Below are positions 9,385 to 19,071 of a stretch of 64,000 nucleotides of DNA, piece after piece. Under the pieces are notes generated by a model. It was not told the origin of the DNA. It saw only the letters and a list, made by a program, of their open reading frames with translations, and did no database searches. Position 1 is the first letter of the stretch, and each line of letters begins with the position of its first letter. The position numbers and the translations under genes are program-made. The stretch is from Stutzerimonas stutzeri (GTDB taxonomy: Bacteria > Pseudomonadota > Gammaproteobacteria > Pseudomonadales > Pseudomonadaceae). The stretch is from contig NZ_CP139348.1 of the NCBI RefSeq assembly GCF_038561965.1, forward strand, positions 1,550,001-1,614,000, in the 5' to 3' direction.

Positions 9385-11946
9385 TCAGCGAAGCCGTTCC
9401 TGCACCCGCCGTTGAATGGTTTCGCTTACCCGGTCGCTCAGCTGCAAGCTGGTTAGTAGCGCCGGAATGTCCTCTTCAAGGTTGATAGAGAAGTTGATAG
9501 GTCTACCGCCTTCCAAAGCCGGGTTGCGGCCATTCAGACGTAGCCCGAGGTTCAGCTTGCCGCTCTCATCATAGCGGACGTCGCTGCTCAGCAGATCATA
9601 ATGAAAATCGTGCAAGGCCTCGCTGACGATTCGCATGGCTGGGTTCGCCTGGGCGAGGGCTTCGATCTTCGGTGAGCGAAAGCGCAGTACGCCACCCGGT
9701 GCGCGTGCTGCGAGCTGCCCCTGATCCACGCTTAGCCCCGTGGCGCTGCGATGGATTTCAAAGCTGCCGTCGATATGGCCGCTGCCACTGAGGCCTTCGG
9801 TTGGATAGGCTGCCAGCAACTCGCTTAGCTGCACGCCCTGCAGATGGGCGTTGAGCTGCTGTTGCGCTGCGGCCAGATCAAGGCTTGCCGGCTCCAGCGA
9901 GAACCGGCCGCCGAGGATTTGCGTTTCGGCAGTTTGCCAGCTCAGGCGCCCTTGTCCCGGTTGGTCGAGGCTGGCGTTGTAAGCACCACGCAGCAGGAGC
10001 GGGCCGAAGGTGAAGCCGGGATTGAGCTGCGCCAGGCGGAGTTCGGTGATGTCCATCTGCAAACGATTGTGCTGCAGGCTGCCGGCAAGGCGCGCATCGA
10101 GCCCGGATATCTCGGTGCGGTCGTAGATGCCCGCCAGGCCTCTTGCCTCAAGGGCGAGACTGGCCGATAGCACACCGCTGCCGGTCGGCAACGAAAACTT
10201 GCCATCGCCCAGCAGCCGCCCGCTGTTCAGCTCAAGCGCTGCCGGCCAGGCAGTGAAGCTGCGGGCGAATGGATTGCCGGCGCGCAGGAATATCTCTTGC
10301 AGCTTGCCGCTTACCTGCAACGAGCCATTCCAGGCGTTGTTCAGGCTGGTTGCCAGTGCCAGCCCGGCGTCATTGCTTAGCGGGCCGGTTGCATTCAATC
10401 GCGTTGCGTCGACATCCAGCTGGCTGCTCCAGCGCCAGCCTTGGCTGATCAGCTGCGGATGCTCCAGTGTGCCCAGGCGCAGCTCTACCGGGCCGCGTAG
10501 GCGCCATGTAATGGGTTCGGTCCCGCTGCGCTCGATTTGCAGGCTGAGCGGCTGCGGCAGCTCGGCACGTAACTGGCTGGCCGCAAACTCTGCGCTGGTC
10601 ATTCGGGCGAGGGTTACACGCGATGTCTTATCGACCTGCAGAGCGATCCGCTCGAAGTCAGCTCGGCCCGAAAAGCTCAGTGCGGCCTCCAGTCCTTGCA
10701 GTGAAAGCGCATCCAGCTGCAGCTTGCTGCTGCGCAGTTGCAGGCGTGCTTGCTCGACATCCAATGTGTAAGGCGGCGCGGTGGCCAGCTGCACGCGCGC
10801 TTGCAGCGTTGCCGGGGTGCTGCCCTGGGATTCCAGGCGAAGCTGCAAGGGCAGCCGGCCTTGAGCCGTCTCGGCTTCCATCGGGACGATATCGAGATTC
10901 AGCAGAGTGGGGCGCAGGCTTTTCGGCAGTTCGGCAACCATCGTTGGTTCAGGGCGTAGTTTGAGGCTGGCTTTCAGTTCGGTGGGCAGCCACAGACCGT
11001 TCTGCCCATTGGCCGCCAGGTCGATCTCGCCTTGTAGCTCGCCAAGGCCGATGACGGGCCAGAAGGCGGGCAGATGAGCAGACAGGCGCAGATCGCCGGC
11101 GGCATCGCGCCAGTCGAAACCTGCGCCCGGTGCCTGCGGCAACGCCAGTGCCCAGCCTGCGCCCAGTCGCATGTCTGTCGGCATGTCCGGCAGCGTGGCA
11201 GGTTGGTAGCTTGTCCATTCCCCTAGCCATTCCAGCAACCAGGGCGCTTCCGGCAGGCTGCCCATCGACAGCGTGCCGTTCCACAGCAGTTCATTGGTAC
11301 TGTCCAGCTGGTGGCGGGTTTCCAGGCGCGGTTGCCCATCGATCAGCAGCTTCGCTTCGATCAGGCTGTGAAGTTCATCGGAACGCTGCGCACTGATGGT
11401 CAGCGATAACTGGTGCTGGTTGCGTCGTAGATCCAGGCGGGCTTCAAGCGGCAGCAATGATTCGCCAGCATGTTGCAGCTGCAGTGCGCCCCGTTCGTCG
11501 CAACGGCCGTTGGCACAGGGGAGGTCCAGCTGCAGATCGTCTATGGTCAATCGCTGCGGTAGCCAGGCCGCCCACCGTTCATATTGTTCAAGGTCCGGTG
11601 CTGGAGAGTGGTCTTCGGGAGCGTCTGGCAGTGAAAGTAGTGTGAACTGGATTCGATCGATATGTAGGGATCGTGCTGGCAACGGTTTTGAAAGGCTGGG
11701 TATCCGCAAGGCAACGTTGTCAGCCTGTGCGGCCATGGCCAAGCCGTCCACAGTTCGCTGTTCGTAGTTCAAACGGCTAACGGTTATGCCTTGAGTCGAG
11801 ACGCGCAGGTTTTCCCATTCGAGGCGCTCAATGCCCTGTTCCCGCTTGAACATATTCCACTGATACCAGGCGAAGCCGCCGGCAAGCGATGCAAGCCCCA
11901 GCAGTCCTAGCAACAGCCAGAGCAGGATTCTCGACGGTTTTGTCAT
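9385..11946 (-). CDS. ydbH: YdbH, AsmA-like intermembrane lipid-transport protein
   Basis: An 853-residue protein with one N-terminal membrane anchor (residues 7-25) and a long periplasmic beta-rich body with repeated amphipathic strands, as expected for the AsmA-like/TamB-type hydrophobic groove proteins. The C-terminal ~150 residues (GLSGSGHIDGSFEI, INFSINLEEDIPALL) correspond to the conserved YdbH end that contacts YnbE. In E. coli YdbH, TamB and YhdP together sustain phospholipid transport to the outer membrane. The start MTKPSRIL immediately precedes the anchor; the frame runs 35 codons further upstream without family sequence. First gene of the three-gene operon. Confidence 0.9.
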   Translation of the reverse strand: MTKPSRILLWLLLGLLGLASLAGGFAWYQWNMFKREQGIERLEWENLRVSTQGITVSRLNYEQRTVDGLAMAAQADNVALRIPSLSKPLPARSLHIDRIQFTLLSLPDAPEDHSPAPDLEQYERWAAWLPQRLTIDDLQLDLPCANGRCDERGALQLQHAGESLLPLEARLDLRRNQHQLSLTISAQRSDELHSLIEAKLLIDGQPRLETRHQLDSTNELLWNGTLSMGSLPEAPWLLEWLGEWTSYQPATLPDMPTDMRLGAGWALALPQAPGAGFDWRDAAGDLRLSAHLPAFWPVIGLGELQGEIDLAANGQNGLWLPTELKASLKLRPEPTMVAELPKSLRPTLLNLDIVPMEAETAQGRLPLQLRLESQGSTPATLQARVQLATAPPYTLDVEQARLQLRSSKLQLDALSLQGLEAALSFSGRADFERIALQVDKTSRVTLARMTSAEFAASQLRAELPQPLSLQIERSGTEPITWRLRGPVELRLGTLEHPQLISQGWRWSSQLDVDATRLNATGPLSNDAGLALATSLNNAWNGSLQVSGKLQEIFLRAGNPFARSFTAWPAALELNSGRLLGDGKFSLPTGSGVLSASLALEARGLAGIYDRTEISGLDARLAGSLQHNRLQMDITELRLAQLNPGFTFGPLLLRGAYNASLDQPGQGRLSWQTAETQILGGRFSLEPASLDLAAAQQQLNAHLQGVQLSELLAAYPTEGLSGSGHIDGSFEIHRSATGLSVDQGQLAARAPGGVLRFRSPKIEALAQANPAMRIVSEALHDFHYDLLSSDVRYDESGKLNLGLRLNGRNPALEGGRPINFSINLEEDIPALLTSLQLSDRVSETIQRRVQERLR

Positions 11947-12416
11947 GGCCACTTCCAGAAGGCGAGGGAGACAGCATAGCTGCAGAACAGACGTAGCGAC
12001 CGTGCTCTGGCGTGGTGCAGGAAGCGACAGCGCGAGGCTTGAAAGGTTCACTCGAAGCCCGCGTAGGCCGTTGTGTCAAGGGCTTCTGAGCGACGTGCGC
12101 CGAACTTGTGCACATTTGTGCGGTGGCCCTGTCAAGGCCTTATGACAAACTGTCGCAAATCAATTGAATCCATAGAACGTTAATAACCAATTGAAAAATA
12201 AGCACTTTTTTCGTTGGCGAAAAAAGCGCCAGTTTAAGCGCAGCCCCCATGAGACGTGGCGTTCGACGATTTGTCTGCTGTTTGTCCACTGAGTTATCCA
12301 CAGCTTCTGTGGATTAAAAACTGATGTGATCCGGATCTACTTTTTTCGTTTTTGACAAGACTTTAACTCTCAGAAAAAAGGAGTAGAGTGCGCGACCTTA
12401 TCCATCCAGCCCCCTG
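11947..12416. other. AT-rich divergent intergenic region
   Basis: This 470-bp stretch has no convincing gene. From about 12150 to 12385 it is much richer in A and T than its surroundings. It holds two CAATTG hexamers (12161-12166, 12188-12193), a 9-bp hairpin CTTTTTTCG/CGAAAAAAG (12205-12226), a pair of DnaA-box-like sites (12294-12316) and TTGACA at 12352-12357. It separates ydbH from the divergent Sel1-type gene and presumably carries both promoters. The AT content also suits binding by a MvaT-type silencer. Confidence 0.6.
12294..12316. promoter_or_regulatory. Paired inverted DnaA-box-like sites
   Basis: TTATCCACA (12294-12302) matches the consensus DnaA box exactly; the opposite-strand TAATCCACA (12308-12316) differs at one position. 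They face each other with five bases between. This also forms a hairpin, so a structural role is possible. Confidence 0.45.
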
Positions 12417-12839
12417 ATGTGCATGAGAACGCGTACCTCCGTTTCCGCCTCCTTTGCTACTTCCACTCCATCGGCACGTCTGCCGCTGCGTATGGCGCTG
12501 TGGTTGCTCGACAGCCAGCACCTGGGCACAAACCAGGGCGTCAAGCGCATCGCCGGCCGTCTGCTCAAGCAGCCTGCGCGCGAGGGCGTGGTAGAAGCAC
12601 AGAGCCGCCTCGGCCGCTTGCTGTGCTGTGAGTGTGAAAGTCAGCGCGATCGCCGCATCGGTTTCGAACTGCTGCGTCAGGCGGCGCGTGCTGGTGATTG
12701 CCAGGCTCAGCTGGAACTTGGCCGCCGGTATGGCGAGCCGGATCATCCCGAGCCTGCCAAGGCGCGCCTCTGGCTCGAACAGGCCGCGGCGCAAGGCTCT
12801 CAGGAAGCGGTGCGCTTCCTCCAGCGGGTCAAGGCCTAA
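12417..12839 (+). CDS. Sel1-repeat protein
   Basis: A 140-residue helical protein with Sel1-like (SLR) repeats. Two motifs are clear: AQSRLGRLLCCE...IGFELLRQAARAGDCQAQLELGRRYG and KARLWLEQAAAQGSQEAV. Such repeats mediate protein-protein contacts. There is no signal peptide, so it is probably cytoplasmic. The start is uncertain: ATG at 12417 and 12423 are both in frame and neither has a good ribosome binding site. It is followed by rmuC after 63 bases, which has its own -10-like TATACT (12871-12876). Confidence 0.75.
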   Translation: MCMRTRTSVSASFATSTPSARLPLRMALWLLDSQHLGTNQGVKRIAGRLLKQPAREGVVEAQSRLGRLLCCECESQRDRRIGFELLRQAARAGDCQAQLELGRRYGEPDHPEPAKARLWLEQAAAQGSQEAVRFLQRVKA

Positions 12840-12902
12840 ACGGCCCCGCACCCGTCTATCTGCGGGTCGCTATACTGCCCGGCAATTTCGCCGGAGCCCT
12901 TC

Positions 12903-14375
12903 ATGTCCTTTGATCCTCTTCATCTATTGATCGGTTTGGCGCTCGGCGCAGTCGCCCTGGCCGTGCTTAGCGTCTATCTGCAGCGCCGCCTGTCTTGCGC
13001 CGAAGCCGAACAGGCAATGCTCGACGAGCGGCTCAGGCAAGCGGCGTTGGCTCAGCAAGGGCTGACCGCCCAGCTGGAAGGCTGCCGGATCGAACTCGCC
13101 GAATTGAATGGCATCAAGTCCGAGCAGCAGGCAGAGCTGGCCGCGCTGCGCCGCGAGACCGAGCTGCTGCGCACGCAGCGCGACGGCAACATGGAAACCA
13201 TCGCTGATCTGCAAGCCGAGCGTGACGCCCAGATGGGAGAGTTGCGTCGATTGAGCGCAGCGCATGCAGCGCTCGAAGCCGAGCTGCGCGAACAGCACAG
13301 CGCGCATCAGCAGCGATTGACGGATCTGCAGGCGGCGCGGGATGACTTGCGCGCACAGTTCGCCGAGCTTGCCGGGAAGATCTTCGATGAGCGTGAGCAG
13401 CGTTTCAGCGAGTCCAGTCATGAGCGTCTGGGGCAGCTGCTCGATCCGCTGAAAGAACGTATCCAGTCGTTCGAGAAGCGTGTCGAGGAAAGCTACCAGA
13501 ACGAGGCGCGTGAGCGGTTTTCCCTGGCCCGTGAACTGGAGCGGCTGCAACAGCTGAACCAGCGCCTGGGCGACGAGGCGACCAACCTCACCCGCGCGTT
13601 GCAGGGTCAGAAGACGCAGGGCAACTGGGGTGAGCTGGTGCTGGAAAAGGTGCTGGAGCACGCCGGGCTGGAAAAAGGCCGCGAGTATCATACGCAGGTC
13701 AGCCTGAAGAGCCCGGATGGTGAGCGTTTCCAGCCGGATGTACTGATACATCTGCCAGGTGACAAGCAGGTCGTGGTGGACGCCAAGGTAAGCCTGACCG
13801 CCTACCAGGCGCTGACCTGCGCCGAGGACGATAGCAGTCGGGCGCTGGCGCTCAAGCAGCATGTGCAATCGCTGCGCAGCCACCTCAAGGGCCTCTCGCT
13901 CAAGGATTATCAGCGCCTGGACGGGCTGCAGAGCCTCGACTTCGTGTTGCTGTTCGTCCCAATTGAAGCGGCTTTCGCCGCAGCGCTGCAGGCCGACCCC
14001 GATCTATTTCAGGAGGCATACGGCCGACACATCGTGATCGTCAGCCCGACCACCTTGCTCGCTACCCTGCGGGTCATCGACAGCCTGTGGCGGCAGGAAC
14101 GGCAAAGCCAGAACGCACGGGAGATCGCCGAGAAGGCCGGCGGGCTGTACGACAAGTTCGTCGCTTTCATCCAGGACCTCGATGAAATCGGCAGCCGGTT
14201 GCAGCAGGTGGATCGCGCCTACCTTTCTGCGCGCAACAAGCTCAGCGATGGCCGCGGCAACCTGGTCGGTCGCGCTGAGCAGCTGAAGTCACTTGGCGCG
14301 CGGGCCAGCAAGCGGTTGCCGGGGGATTGGCTGGAGCGCGCCGGCGCTGAAGAACTCAGTGAAGCTGGCGACTAG
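12903..14375 (+). CDS. rmuC: DNA recombination protein RmuC
   Basis: A 490-residue protein with an N-terminal membrane segment (residues 6-24), a long coiled coil (about 30-160) rich in Glu, Gln and Arg, and a nuclease-like RmuC domain (about 180-430) containing GNWGELVLEKVLEHAGL and the acidic FQPDVLIHLPGDKQVVVDAKVS region written here in two parts, FQPDVLIHLPG and KQVVVDAKVS, which matches a PD-(D/E)xK-type core. RmuC limits inversions and rearrangements at repeats in E. coli. Confidence 0.92.
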   Translation: MSFDPLHLLIGLALGAVALAVLSVYLQRRLSCAEAEQAMLDERLRQAALAQQGLTAQLEGCRIELAELNGIKSEQQAELAALRRETELLRTQRDGNMETIADLQAERDAQMGELRRLSAAHAALEAELREQHSAHQQRLTDLQAARDDLRAQFAELAGKIFDEREQRFSESSHERLGQLLDPLKERIQSFEKRVEESYQNEARERFSLARELERLQQLNQRLGDEATNLTRALQGQKTQGNWGELVLEKVLEHAGLEKGREYHTQVSLKSPDGERFQPDVLIHLPGDKQVVVDAKVSLTAYQALTCAEDDSSRALALKQHVQSLRSHLKGLSLKDYQRLDGLQSLDFVLLFVPIEAAFAAALQADPDLFQEAYGRHIVIVSPTTLLATLRVIDSLWRQERQSQNAREIAEKAGGLYDKFVAFIQDLDEIGSRLQQVDRAYLSARNKLSDGRGNLVGRAEQLKSLGARASKRLPGDWLERAGAEELSEAGD

Positions 14376-14384
14376 GTAGCACTT

Positions 14385-14729
14385 TCAGCGCAGCAGCAGC
14401 ACCGCTAGGCCCGTCAGCAAGCCGGCGAACATGACTGGCAAGGTGCGTAGCGCCAGCGCGCGCCCACCGATCAGGTGATCAGCAGCGCACTGACCAGGCT
14501 GTTGCTCAGGGCAGCGAAGACGATGCCGCGTATCGCGACCTCAGTCTGGTGGTTGCTGAAATCCGGGCGCTGGCCGCCCGCGGCCGCTCCAGATGCGTTC
14601 GATGCCGATCAGCAGTCCTGCTGCAAGCGCCGTGGCGAGGTTGAGAACAACTTGAGTGTCATCGTCCGCCCCGCTGGCGATTGCGCAAATGGCCATCAGC
14701 GTAGCCGGCCACTGACAGCAGCATTGCAA
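14385..14729 (-). pseudogene. Remnant of a MgtC/DUF4010 membrane protein gene
   Basis: Reading the minus strand, an N-terminal piece with the family helix LATALAAGLLIGIER (near 14640) is followed, after loss of most of the gene, by a C-terminal piece. The latter reads IVFAALSNSLVSALLI in one frame, then shifts frame near 14468 into IGGRALALRTLPVMFAGLL and ends LLLR-stop at 14385. Intact DUF4010 proteins are about 420 residues; here roughly 110 codons remain, with a large internal deletion and at least one frameshift. It sits between rmuC and the sensor kinase gene. Confidence 0.7.
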
Positions 14730-14767
14730 GGCGGGGCGGCCTCACTATGCAGGCCCGGATATGCGAG

Positions 14768-17700
14768 CTATCGCAAGGTCAGATGCCGGCTCATCAGTGC
14801 GCGGAGCGCGGCTGGTTTGACTGGCTTGGGCAGGAAGTCCAGGCCGCTTGCATGTATCGCCGCCACCAGTTCCGGACGTCCATCGGCACTGATCACCACG
14901 CCCGGCACCGGCTCACCGAGGCGGGTGCGTAGCCAGGCCATTAGCTCCGTACCGGTCTGGCCTTCATCCAGGTGATAGTCGACCAGAACCAGTTGTGGGC
15001 GAATGTCTTCTGCCAGCAGGTCTTCGCAGTCGGCGCGGTTGCTGGCGGTCCATACCTGACAGCCCCAGCGTGTAAGCAGGCTGTTCATGCCGACCAGAAT
15101 GCTGTCTTCGTTGTCGATGCACAGGACTTGGGTACCGGTCAGTGCGGTGTGTTGCGGTTCGCCGCGTTTAACTACCGGTCGTGGCTGGCTGAGCGCGCGG
15201 GCAATCGGCACGGTGACACTGAACACGCTGCCTTTGCCCGGCCAGGAGCGTACCTCCAGTGGATGTTCGAGTACGTGGCAGAGGCCATCGGCGATGGCCA
15301 GCCCAAGGCCCAGGCCCTTCTCGGCGCGCGTCTGGTGGCTGTCCAGGCGTTTGAACTCCTCGAAGATCACTTTCAACTTGTCCTGCGGAATACCAGGGCC
15401 ACGATCCCAGACCTCGAGCCGCAGCGATGCACCTTGCCGGCGCACGCCGAGTACCACTCGGCCCTTGGCGTAGCGGAAGGCGTTGGTGAGGAAGTTCTGC
15501 AGTACTCGGCGCAGCAGGCGGATGTCGCTATCGACGCGCAGCTTGCTGCTGTACACGCGGAAGTTCACACCCTGCTCGCGAGCCAGCACAGTGAACTCGG
15601 TGCTCAGGGTGTCGAACAGCGTGGCCAGCGGGAAGGGGTTGCGATCAGGGGTGACCCGGCCGCTTTCCAGGCGCGAGATGTCCAGCAGGTCGGTGATCAG
15701 GTCTTCGGCCGAACGCAGCGAGCTGTCAAGATGCTGCACCAGTTCCTGGGCTTCAGCGGGCAACGCGCTTTGCTGGTGCGACAGCGCTGCGGAGAACAGG
15801 CGGGCAGCGTTGAGCGGCTGCATCAGGTCGTGACTGACTGCGGCGAGGAAGCGTGTTTTCGACTGGTTGGCCGCTTCCGCCGTGCTCTTGGCTTCGATCA
15901 GCGCCTGGTTGAGCTGCGACAACTCCTGAGTTCGCTCGCTGACCCGTTGTTCGAGGCCTTCGTTGGCGTCTTTCAAGGCGCGCTCGGCTTCACGGTAGGC
16001 GGTAATGTCACTGAAGCTCATGACGAAGCCGCCGCCGGGCATCGGGTTGCCGATCAGCTCGACCACCCGGCCGTTGGGGAACAGGCGCTCGGACGTATGT
16101 GCGCGGCCCTGGCGCATCCAGTACAGCCGCTTGGCCACGTGGGTGTCAGGGTCGCCCGGGCCGCATAGGCCGCGCTCGGCGTTGTAGCGGATGATGTCGG
16201 CGATCGGTCGGCCGATATAAACCAGCCCGTCTGGGTACTCGAACAGCTCGAGATAGCGATGGTTCCAGGCCACTAGCCGCAGCGACTGATCAACCACGCT
16301 GATGCCCTGGGTGATGTTTTCGATCGCGCCTTGCAGCAGTGCGCGGTTGAATTGCAGCACTTCCGAGGCTTCGCCGACGATGCGCACCACGTCGTCGACC
16401 TGCATGTCGCGTCCTTCGAGCGCCGCCTTGACCACCGCGCGGGTGGAGGACGCACCCAGCACGCCGGCGAGCAGGCGTTCGGTATGGGCAATCCATTGGC
16501 CATCGGCCTGCAGTTTGGGCGAGAAGTCCTGGCCATGGCGCCGGGCGAAGCGCTGGAAGCTCTGCTCGGCGCGTTCGGCACCGACGAAGCGCGATGCCAG
16601 CGTCAGCAGGTCTTCGACCCGTACGGCGAGCAGGCGGCGTGCGCCGGTCGGAGAGGTGATTTCCTGGCCAATGAAACGACTGGCCTGCCAATGCTCGGCT
16701 ACGTGGGTTTGCGTCAGAATCGATACCCAGAAGAACAGTGTCGCGTTGCCTACCAGGGAAAGGGTCACGCCCAGGGTGAGCCCGCTGAGGCCGAAACCGA
16801 GGCCGCCGTTGTACATCCAGCTCAGGCCCGGGAACATGTCCAGCGGCCAGCCCAGCAGGGGCAGAATCAATGTGTAAAACCAGATGGCGGCACCGGCGGT
16901 CAGGCCGGCAAACACGCCGCGGCGGTTGGCCTGCTTCCAGTACAGCGCACCGACCATTGCCGGTGCCAGCTGGGTAATGGCGGCAAAGGCGATCTGCCCG
17001 ATGGTGGCCAGCGACGCCGTGGAGCCGAGCAGTCGGTAGCTGACATAAGCCAGCAGCAGGATTACCACGATGCTGATACGGCGCACCGAGAGCATCCAAT
17101 GGCGGAACGCCTCGAATGGGCGTTCGGTTTCCTGGCGGCGCAGCAGCCAGGGCAGCAGCATGTCGTTGGAGACCATGGTCGACAGCGCCACGCTGGCGAC
17201 GATGACCATACCGGTTGCCGCCGAAGCGCCGCCGATAAAGGCGAGCAGGGCGAGCCATGGGTGCAGCTCCGCCAGCGGCAAGCTGATGACGAACGAGTCC
17301 GGTGTTACGCCTGCCGGGAGCAACATCTGCCCAGCCAGGGCGATGGGGATGACGAACACTGCGGCCAGTACCAGGTAGAGCGGGAATACCCAGCGCGCTA
17401 GACGGAAGTCGCGCGGTTCGATGTTTTCCACGACCGCAACGTGAAATTGCCGCGGCAGGCAGACGATCGCCATCATCGCCACGGTGGTTTGCACCAGCAT
17501 CGCTGACCAATTGATGTTCTCGCCCCAGAAATCCGCGAGCAGGGGAGAGTCATGGGCCTGGTTGAACAGGTCGCCGAAACCGTTGAACAGGCCGAAGGTG
17601 ACGAAGGCGCCGACCGCCAGAAATGCCAGCAGTTTGACCAGCGACTCGAAGGCGATCGCCAGGACCATGCCGCGGTGGTGCTCGGTGACGTCGAGGTTGC

Positions 17701-18235
17701 GCGTGCCGAAGAGGATGGTGAAAAGCGCCAGAACGATCGAGACGATCAGGGCCGTGTCGCGTGTCCCGGTGCCCGCTGTGTCGATGTTGATACCGCTCAG
17801 CAGGTTCACGCCCAGCACAATGCCTTTCAGCTGCAGGGCGATATAGGGCAATACCCCGACCAGGCAGATCAGGGTGACCACCACTGCCAACGTCTGCGAC
17901 TTGCCGTAGCGCGCGGCAATGAAGTCGGCGATCGAGGTGATGTTCTCCTGCTTGCTGATCATGATCATCTTCTGGATCACGTGCGGGGCGAACAGCATCA
18001 GCAGGATCGGGCCAAGATAGATCGGCAGGAACGCCCACAGCTGCTCGGCGGATTGACCGACTGCGCCGAAGAACGTCCAGCTGGTGCAATACACCGCCAG
18101 CGACAGGCTGTAGACCCAGGGGCGCAAACGCGGCGACATGGAGTCGCGATTGCGGTCGCCGTAGAAGGCGATGGCGAACAGAATGGCCATATAGACGAGG
18201 GCGACCGCAGCGATCAGCCCGCCTGACAGCGTCAT
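14768..18235 (-). CDS. mxtR: SSS-type hybrid sensor histidine kinase with C-terminal receiver
   Basis: A 1155-residue membrane protein. Residues 1 to about 480 form a sodium/solute symporter-like domain of some 12-13 helices. A PAS-type domain follows at about 640-750 (ISVVDQSLRLVAWN), then a short coiled coil, a histidine kinase with phospho-accepting His802 (VSHDLMQPLN), ATPase motifs DRGPGIP and GLGLGLAI, and a receiver domain with Asp1086 in VDYHLDEG. This layout is that of MxtR/CrbS, which with a separate LuxR-type regulator (ErdR/CrbR) controls acetate use in Pseudomonas and Vibrio. No regulator gene is adjacent. The start MTLSGGLI is at the first helix; a frame extending to 18451 lacks family sequence. 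Confidence 0.88.
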   Translation of the reverse strand: MTLSGGLIAAVALVYMAILFAIAFYGDRNRDSMSPRLRPWVYSLSLAVYCTSWTFFGAVGQSAEQLWAFLPIYLGPILLMLFAPHVIQKMIMISKQENITSIADFIAARYGKSQTLAVVVTLICLVGVLPYIALQLKGIVLGVNLLSGINIDTAGTGTRDTALIVSIVLALFTILFGTRNLDVTEHHRGMVLAIAFESLVKLLAFLAVGAFVTFGLFNGFGDLFNQAHDSPLLADFWGENINWSAMLVQTTVAMMAIVCLPRQFHVAVVENIEPRDFRLARWVFPLYLVLAAVFVIPIALAGQMLLPAGVTPDSFVISLPLAELHPWLALLAFIGGASAATGMVIVASVALSTMVSNDMLLPWLLRRQETERPFEAFRHWMLSVRRISIVVILLLAYVSYRLLGSTASLATIGQIAFAAITQLAPAMVGALYWKQANRRGVFAGLTAGAAIWFYTLILPLLGWPLDMFPGLSWMYNGGLGFGLSGLTLGVTLSLVGNATLFFWVSILTQTHVAEHWQASRFIGQEITSPTGARRLLAVRVEDLLTLASRFVGAERAEQSFQRFARRHGQDFSPKLQADGQWIAHTERLLAGVLGASSTRAVVKAALEGRDMQVDDVVRIVGEASEVLQFNRALLQGAIENITQGISVVDQSLRLVAWNHRYLELFEYPDGLVYIGRPIADIIRYNAERGLCGPGDPDTHVAKRLYWMRQGRAHTSERLFPNGRVVELIGNPMPGGGFVMSFSDITAYREAERALKDANEGLEQRVSERTQELSQLNQALIEAKSTAEAANQSKTRFLAAVSHDLMQPLNAARLFSAALSHQQSALPAEAQELVQHLDSSLRSAEDLITDLLDISRLESGRVTPDRNPFPLATLFDTLSTEFTVLAREQGVNFRVYSSKLRVDSDIRLLRRVLQNFLTNAFRYAKGRVVLGVRRQGASLRLEVWDRGPGIPQDKLKVIFEEFKRLDSHQTRAEKGLGLGLAIADGLCHVLEHPLEVRSWPGKGSVFSVTVPIARALSQPRPVVKRGEPQHTALTGTQVLCIDNEDSILVGMNSLLTRWGCQVWTASNRADCEDLLAEDIRPQLVLVDYHLDEGQTGTELMAWLRTRLGEPVPGVVISADGRPELVAAIHASGLDFLPKPVKPAALRALMSRHLTLR

Positions 18236-18510
18236 GCAAACTCCAGAAAACGAAGGACAAGTGCCAGGTTGGCTTCGGGGGCCGTGGGCCGCGCCGAATT
18301 TAATCAGCCCTGGTGACTCATTAATATGCTGAATTGGCGAAGTTTCGCAGCAATGGTGCGCTCGTGTGCAGGGTTGCGACCAAGGTCGCATGTGTCTAGG
18401 ACGGGCGCGCCAGCAGCATCGCCGATCGTCTGTGAAGCCCACATGTCGCAAAGCATCGGTTACTGTCTGGGCATCCGGCAGTCGCTCGCAGCCAATAACA
18501 GGAGAATGTC

Positions 18511-19071
18511 ATGCTCATCCCGCATCCGGTAACCCTGCAGCGTGGGGCGTTACGCCTGGAGCCGCTGATGGAGGCGGACATTCCAGAGCTGGTTACGTTG
18601 GCTGAACGGAACCGCGACGAGCTGGCATTCATGAGCGGTCCGCTGCGTCCCGATTGGTATCGCCACGCTCTGGCTGAGCAGCGTGACGGGCGTGCCGTCG
18701 TGTTCAGCGTGCGGATGGCAGAGCGACTGATCGGCACAACCCGCTTCGCCGATTTCGTCAGCAGCTTGCCGGCAGCCGAGCTGGGCTGGACCTGGCTGGA
18801 TAAGGCGGAGCATGGCACCGGGCTCAACGCTTCGATCAAATTCCTGTTGCTGCGCCATGCGTTCGAGGAATGGCAGCTGGTGCGGCTGCAGCTGAAGACC
18901 GCGGCCAGCAACCTGCGCTCGCAGCGAGCCATCGAGAAGCTCGGCGCCGCTCGCGAAGGCGTGTTGCGCAATCATCGCCGGCTTGCGGATGGCCGTTTGG
19001 ACGATACCGTCCTCTATAGCATCACCGACCGCGATTGGCCGCAGGTTCGGCAACGCCTCGCGGCCGATTGA
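18511..19071 (+). CDS. GNAT family N-acetyltransferase (RimJ/RimL type)
   Basis: A 186-residue acetyltransferase-like protein. It has the RimJ/RimL layout: strand LQRGALRLEPL, the VFSVRMAERLIGTTRF hairpin, ELGWTWLDKAEHGTG and the acetyl-CoA-binding SQRAIEKLGAAREG near residue 150. The substrate, protein N-terminus, antibiotic or small amine, cannot be predicted. The start has a good AGGAGA site nine bases upstream. It is divergent from the sensor kinase gene, a pairing that I recall from P. aeruginosa. Confidence 0.87.
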   Translation: MLIPHPVTLQRGALRLEPLMEADIPELVTLAERNRDELAFMSGPLRPDWYRHALAEQRDGRAVVFSVRMAERLIGTTRFADFVSSLPAAELGWTWLDKAEHGTGLNASIKFLLLRHAFEEWQLVRLQLKTAASNLRSQRAIEKLGAAREGVLRNHRRLADGRLDDTVLYSITDRDWPQVRQRLAAD

